Source: Buxus sempervirens | Taxonomy: Eukaryota > Streptophyta > Magnoliopsida > Buxales > Buxaceae | NCBI GenBank assembly: GCA_947561395.2 | Contig: OX387194.1 | Location: forward strand, 20,384,048 to 20,448,047 | Reading direction: 5' to 3' | Length of the DNA stretch: 64,000 bases | Shown here: positions 58,189 to 64,000 of the stretch, piece by piece | Numbering within the stretch: the stretch's first letter is position 1 | Layout: each line of letters opens with the position of its first letter | Made by a program: the position numbers and the translations under genes | Notes under the pieces: model-generated | What the model was told of the DNA's origin: nothing | Databases searched by the model: none | The model's input: only the letters and a program-made list of their open reading frames with translations

Positions 58189-60393
58189 TGTAATATCCCA
58201 AACTTTCCGAATTTGATGTTTTAGATTAATTATGAGATTTTCTGTTAATTTTGGTGACTTATTGATAAATTATTGTAATTTATATGAATTATTTGGGATT
58301 TACATAATTTTTAATCATTGTCTTGTATTTGAATGGTCTGCAGGTGTTGAGGATATATGGTTTTGTGGTATTTGGTAGTTGGACCATGGGGTTTGTTTTA
58401 GTATCATTGGTTGTGTTTGAGTGGTCCTTAGGAGTGTTATGCGTTGAGTTTTTTGGACTAGCGAAGCATGGAATCAGCTTCATGGTTATAGGGGTTTTAG
58501 ATTAGTCGGATTCATGCTTATAATGTTTCATTGAATAATGGTTTTCATAGGTTTAATCTCATGCTAGAAGTAGGCTTTCATGATTTAAATAATTTGGAAT
58601 GGTTTGGTTTGACGGAAAACAATTCGGGTTGAAAAATTGAATTTTGGGGCTTTCCGCACAGTTTTATTGCGATTTCTTGATTAATCGCAATAATGGTCGA
58701 TTAATCATGGACTTAATCATACATTTGTCAATTAATCATAGAGTTAATTGTAGATCTGTTATTAATCGTTGGGTTACTCTTGAGTTCAAACCAAGCACTG
58801 ATGTTTAGGTTTTTCCTAATCGTGAACTTACTCACCAAGTTAATCATAAATTTAGATTAATTGTGGACTTAATCATGTATTTAATCGTGAACTATAGATT
58901 AATCATGGGACATAATCGTGGATTTCAATTTTTGCCTTCTGGAACTTTTTGATTTAATAACTTGATTTTATATGATAACTTTATAATAAGTTTAAAAATG
59001 ATTTGAAAATGCATCTTAAGCATGGAAATAAAGCTTTATTCATTGTATGATTATATCATTGCTTGATTGCGTGCAACATGGGACTGTAGAAATTTCACAA
59101 ATATAGAGATTTTAATTATGAGAGTGCAAAGTGACTATGTGTCTTATTTAATTATTACATTCAATCAGTATACAATGGGTTTTATTGGTTATATATGTAT
59201 GAGTTTCAAATTTCATTAGATATTATTATACTCTTATAGTGGGAAGCCATGCATATTAAAGTAAGTTAACATACACTTTAGATTTTTGGATTTTGGATTG
59301 TGTATATTGCATCCCACTTAAATGTATTTGTGCCCTATATAGTTATCTATATAGGTTAGCGCTTTTTTGGAATGTAAGGTAGAAAAATAAATTTCATTAT
59401 TTAATCTTTTTGAGCTACTTATTATATTTTTGAATATGAAATAGCTGTGTGAATAAACAGATAACTAAACCTTCAATGTGTGATTACTCTTCAATATGGG
59501 AGTAGAGGGAGTCGTACTGAAATAGCGATGTAGAACCAATTGCGTTGATCAAATTCCATCTCATATTTATTTGATATTGTTGTGAACTACTAGTTGCGTG
59601 GATTAAATTCTTACAGTATGGATGTGAGTGGGATTGATTGGTATTTCATAGCAAAAGGGGATTTACCAAAAACTGCATGTATGTAGTGATTTTGGATCCA
59701 TGAGCTGCACATCGATCACAACCTAACTATTATAGTTGTAGTCCTGGCATATGTGTCTATATATAGTTCCGGTTGGAAATTATATTAATATTATTGTGAT
59801 ACAATATGATATGATTTAATAGATTAATTGGATTGGATTGGTTTTAAGTTAGAAATTGATTTATAAGTCAATGATTATTTAAGTATTCTGAATCTTGTTG
59901 TGTATTCCTGTTATTTAATAAGACATAAGGCTATCTCACTTGTATATCGGCATGTGTATTCAAATTATCATGTAATGGCTTACTAGGATCTCTGATCTCG
60001 TTTGGTTTATCCATACAGATTGTGCATATTCCAAAGCCTTGGCAGTTGGTATCGAGTAGATGCAAATTTAAAGGAATAGTTGCTTTCATCCTCATTTGCT
60101 GTATTTATTTGTATTTTAGAGATAACATATTACGAGATTATGATTTCGAGAGAGATATTTGATTAAGTCTTTCCCTGTATGTTTAACGGTTTTTGTGTAC
60201 TCCCATATTGTTGATGAGCATGGGTCATTTGTTGATATGAAAAGATTGGTAGTCCAAAGATGAGTGAATTTGGGTTTTATTTCTTAATCATTGATTAACA
60301 ACCGTATTTTCTTGTCGCCGAACATACCAATTTTTAGTAATTTGTGGTTTAGGCCATAAGATATAGACTATAATTGAACTTGTGTATGTCACA
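58189..60393 (+). mobile_element. Solo LTR with exact 5-bp target duplication
   Basis: 2205 bp, TGTAATATCCCAAACTTTCC to TGTGTATGTCACA, flanked by GTAAT on both sides (58184-58188 and 60394-60398). Near 58660-58925 it has a word array of TTAATCGTGGACTTAATCATG type. Near 59975-60020 it has a weak hairpin (GGATCTCTGATCTC) and acceptor-like CCATACAG followed by a 13-codon open frame. These parts occur in the same order as in the chromovirus-like LTRs, so that family is likely though the sequence is diverged. No TATA box was clear. Confidence 0.85.
58660..58925. repeat. TTAATCG/CGATTAAT word array
   Basis: About ten imperfect copies of TTAATCGTGGA, GATTAATCATGG and GACTTAATCAT, several in inverted pairs. 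It is AT-rich, unlike the word arrays of the other LTRs. Confidence 0.75.
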
Positions 60394-60398
60394 GTAAT

Positions 60399-61231
60399 AG
60401 TGAAAGGAAAGTAATAGTGAATTTTCCTTTCGCTTTGAGACTATCATAGCTAGGACTTTCACTTAGGTTGGGTGAATTGAAGTAAATCTTTGAACTAAAT
60501 ATCGAAGATGAATAGATGTGATTAGAAGGATAGTTGGGGCAACTTAAAAATTTTAAGGGGACAAAACTATATATATGTTAAGTAGGGAGAAACTTTTTGT
60601 AATTTTAGGGAGCTCTATGTAGCTCCACCCCTCTCAAAACTTTTGAGAGCCCTTTTAGATGGAAAAAGGCAGTTCTTTGGAAAATTATTTTTTAGGTAAT
60701 TAAAAGAAAGTTATCGTTTTGGTTTTCTCAACATAGCGCATGCTTTCCTCTAGTTCCAACTAAATAAAAAGATTTATCTTTTGTACTTTAATTTCTATTC
60801 TTTTCTCCCAAATATTAATGTTTGTAATACAACTTAAATTTATGTGTAAAAAGCCAAGTTTTCTTTTTTTCCTCCCTCTTTTGCTTGAATTTTCTATTGA
60901 ACCGGGATAATCTGATCCTACCTCCATTGATCCCGTTCTTAAAACGGTGATGCAACGGTTGGTAAGTGTGACATGTGGGCATGTGCGAGCTTTGACTACA
61001 AGGATGAATGTCTTTCTTGAGGTCTTGAGGAAGGAATCAGCAATGGCGTCACATCTTCGGCCGTAAGGATTATATTATCTAGCCAATGACTGTAGACGTG
61101 GAGTGATTTCCTGTGATCTTCGTAATATTTTAAAAAAAGGGAAAAGATATAATAACCAGTCTCACCAGCTCAAGTTGGCTGGTGAGCAAGAACCTCCCAC
61201 CACATTGAGTGACATAGAACAATTCAGACAA
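60399..61231. other. Intergenic, no gene seen
   Basis: AT-rich DNA without convincing coding sequence, between the solo LTR and a possible CACTA end. Confidence 0.5.
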
Positions 61232-61234
61232 ACT

Positions 61235-61791
61235 CACTACAAAAAAATCAATGACAGTGGCTGAAAAAAAAGCCACTAAATAGCCAAAAAAAGGCCACTA
61301 AATACCTTCAGTGACGTTTAGCATAGGCCGAAAACTATCAGCCGCTAATGGTATTTTAGTGTTGTTTTATGTTTCACCGCTAGAGTTTTCTCCTTAGTGG
61401 CGTTTTTTGGTGGTGTTTTCCTTGGTGGCGTGTTAGACACCACAACATAGTGGCATTTCTTTGGTGGCATCTAAAACGCCGCAAAGCAGTGGCGTTTCAT
61501 TGGTGGTGTTTTAAAAACCACTAATTTGCGACATTCAACTGGTGGTCTTTAAAACACCGCTAATTAGTAGCATTTTATCAGCAGCATTACGAAAACCACT
61601 AATTTGTTGCAGGTATTTAGTGGCACTTTTTTGTGCAATATTTTATATTGTTGGCAGGTATTCTTGTGGTGCTCAATTAATAACCCTTTTTTGCTTTGCA
61701 ACTAAGTTTCATAACTATTATTTACAGTACCTTTTTTTATTGGTCACTAAAGAAACATTTTTAATCACCATTCAATGGTGTTAGTTTTGTA
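61235..61791. mobile_element. Possible non-autonomous CACTA (En/Spm) element, left end clear
   Basis: CACTACAAAAAAATC at 61235 is a typical CACTA terminus, preceded by ACT. Downstream, TAGTGGCGTTTT, AAAACCACTAA and GGTGGTGTTTT words repeat in both directions for about 400 bp, as in CACTA subterminal regions. A matching right terminus was not found. GTTTTGTAGCA near 61781-61791 is a weak candidate, without an ACT duplication. No transposase. Confidence 0.55.
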
Positions 61792-61799
61792 GCATAAGA

Positions 61800-64000
61800 A
61801 TTCAAGGAGGAAATTGACTTTTGATCAATTTTATAGAACAAAAAACTAGCACAAAATATCAAACTCATAAGCGAAAAGCAATTGAACTATAGATCTATTC
61901 AACAAAAGATCGTTTGCTAAGCTTTGATGTCAACAAGGTTATAAGATCAGCAATAAGTTCACTCAAACTACATTTACTAAATTGTTCAAAAGACCTATGC
62001 AAATGCATCTTCAACAAAACTAATAAATGAATAAATAATCATTATCTAGAATGGCAAAAATAGTTGATCTGATGAATTGTGACTGGATGGAAAGTTATAA
62101 TACAAAAAGAGAAGCTTGATCATCTTGAACTAGCAATAGCACAATTAAAGTCCAAATTACACAAGTCACCTACAATTCAAAAAAAAGAAAAAAATAAGAA
62201 AAAGGAGATGCAAATTGTAAGTCTCTATTTCAATAGCATCTCTTATCATTTTAGAGCAAGTGTAAGAGTACGTTGAAAATATTGAGATCAGGGGTTTTGT
62301 TGTCATGTTTTAAATTGAAAGCGAGCCTTTCATCAATGGTATCTCAATTCCATCGGTGATGGGAGAAGTTGATATGAACAATCAATAAAAGCCATAATCA
62401 AATTTGATGTCTGTATTTTAGAAGAATTCAAAATCCTAGGCTTTAAATGCTGTAGAATAGTCTAATCTAGACAGAAAGATGCAAAGATTTGGAAACTATA
62501 TAGACTAGAAGCTAAGAACTCACACTTTAAGAGCTAGAACTTAAGAAATCAAACCTAGAAATGATAGGCTGAGATTTTATACATATACACCAAATTCTAA
62601 ATGATGAGCTCGCAAAGATGCTGCTAAAATCACTTCCAAGTGCAGAAGCTTATCAGTTATACAAGGGTGAGTCCCAAGGTCATTTTCCTCAGGGACATGG
62701 TGTTTAAGAGTAAATCCAAGAACTGAAAAGAATTCTAAACATACTAATTTTGATATAAGAGAAAAATAATCTGAACCTAAACAATTAACTAACGAAATAC
62801 TAGAGCTCCAAGAAATTAATCTAATTAAAACCTAACTCTAAGAAAAGTACTCTAATAACAATGGAGGAAAACTAACAGAAATAGAGATTAAACTCAAGGG
62901 TAAATCAAGATATTAAGCAACAAGAATCTCTAAAAAAAACACAATAATAAACCCCTAAGCTACAGGTCTTGCTCTTCATGAATTGAACTTCTCTTCACTC
63001 TCAAATATCTCCCACGAATGCTAATTCTGTCATGAATTAGGCTTTCAGAATATATAACCTTTTAAACCCTATTATGAAATATTAAGCTACCAATAGGATT
63101 CCAAAACAAATCTGGATATTACCACCTGATTAGAAAAACCCAATTACCCAATCTAAGCATCCATTGTGCCTGCATGTCAACAATGAATCAAAAATTGGAT
63201 TGAAGAATTTCTGTTTTTACTCTAATGAGAAATGATTTGAAATCCTAAAAGTTTTAAACATGGAAACCTATATGAATTTGATGAGAACAGAATATTCAAT
63301 CCACAATGAAGCTCCACCTGAGCTTAGGCTTCAGATTACACACATGAAATAAGCTACAACCATGAAAGATTTCTTCGAAAAGAAAATTACCGAAGCAAAG
63401 CAAAACTGAGTATGTAATGAGAGAAGAAAATGAAGATAGAACTCTAAGATTCTAATAAAAACCATGAACAAAAGTAACAGTTGAATGAATAATCTTCAAA
63501 CAAACCCCCAAATCATTCATTGTTCAAATCAGAACTATAAACAATAACTTCTGAATTCGTGTAATCAACTGGAAATCAATAATAGACACTGTGATTTACT
63601 AAAAAGAAAAATACAGCAAGTATATTATAGAAACTCCAAATGTACGAGGAAGAAAACACAAAACCAGGCTTCTGTGCTTGGCCTATACTAGTTGCTCTTC
63701 AATCAGTTGAAGCACTTGCAGTGGTCGTCCAACCCAGAAAAATAAGAAGTTGATTGGGAGAAAAAGTAAAAAAGCCAAATGAAGAAAAACAGCAGCCCCG
63801 AAATGGGAAAACGCCCTAAGAGTTTTTTTTTTCTCCAGCAGCCACCATGCACCAGCTCCATATCCCTTCGTCCATGACCCCTCTTCTCTTGTCTGCCCTC
63901 TGCTCCAGCTCCCTATTCCCCCATTCGTCCATCTCCAACAGCCCTGACAGGCCGTTAGCCTACTCAGCACAAAGCCAAACGATTGGCTTCTTTTCCTTTC
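61800..64000. other. AT-rich intergenic DNA, nothing recognised
   Basis: Open frames of at most about 95 codons (for example 63683-63970, minus) show no domain I know. Sequence near 62630-62700 (AAGGGTGAGTCCCAAGG...CAGGGACATGG) has the look of a dispersed repeat but could not be placed. Confidence 0.45.

Noticed and set aside
61781-61791. Right terminus of a CACTA element
   Set aside because: Ends in GTAGCA and not GTAGTG, and no ACT duplication follows; kept only as a weak candidate.
63683-63970. Possible gene at the right edge, minus strand
   Set aside because: A 95-codon frame with odd composition and no known domain; it may be the edge of a repeat outside the window.

Overview
The window is repeat-rich nuclear DNA of a flowering plant. 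The evidence is a subgroup-14 R2R3-MYB gene with the usual three exons, a plant L1-type LINE ending in an RNase H domain, a Cassandra LTR carrying a 5S-rRNA-like segment, and Ty3/Gypsy LTR elements of the chromovirus (Tekay/Del-like) and Tat/Ogre-like types. The species cannot be told from the sequence; the repeat load suggests a large, probably woody-dicot genome. I saw no bacterial, organellar, tRNA or CRISPR features.

Layout. Positions 1-46071 are a nest of LTR retroelement fossils, most of them solo LTRs, with no host gene. From left to right: a Tat-like LTR (1-746); leader-like sequence holding a chromovirus-like solo LTR (1888-4355); a Tat-like 5' LTR (4454-6028 and 8474-9883) split by another Tat-like solo LTR (6029-8473); three partial LTRs (9884-13071); an old chromovirus pol on the plus strand (13072-14432 and 23652-about 24520) split by a nearly complete minus-strand chromovirus (14433-23651); a partial LTR; a 22-bp minisatellite; a solo LTR inside a solo LTR (25482-31121 with 27910-30717 inside); a 4.2-kb Tat-like solo LTR (32041-36205); further partial LTRs to 41557 with a Cassandra solo LTR (40675-41005); and a Tat-like solo LTR (41558-45302) holding a 1.25-kb hAT transposon (43918-45168). 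Many ends are fixed by five-base target duplications that match exactly.

Positions 46342-52668 are a full-length LINE with a 15-bp target duplication and a poly-A tail. It lies tail to tail with the only host gene seen, an R2R3-MYB of the RAX/MYB36 type (53052-54582, minus strand, 363 residues). Upstream of the MYB is AT-rich intergenic sequence with microsatellites, a solo LTR (58189-60393) and a possible CACTA transposon end near 61235. Nothing recognisable was seen from about 61800 to 64000.

The most interesting pattern cuts across the LTRs. Chromovirus-like LTRs of clearly different sequence share an ordered set of parts: a TATA box, a possible splice donor, a GC-rich array of short self-complementary words private to each LTR, a TGAGATA/TATCTCA hairpin, a TTTTCAG-type acceptor and, in six copies, a short phase-conserved reading frame that in most ends in an acidic-D-Y-Y-x-P motif. 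I know of no description of this arrangement, but I could not search for one.
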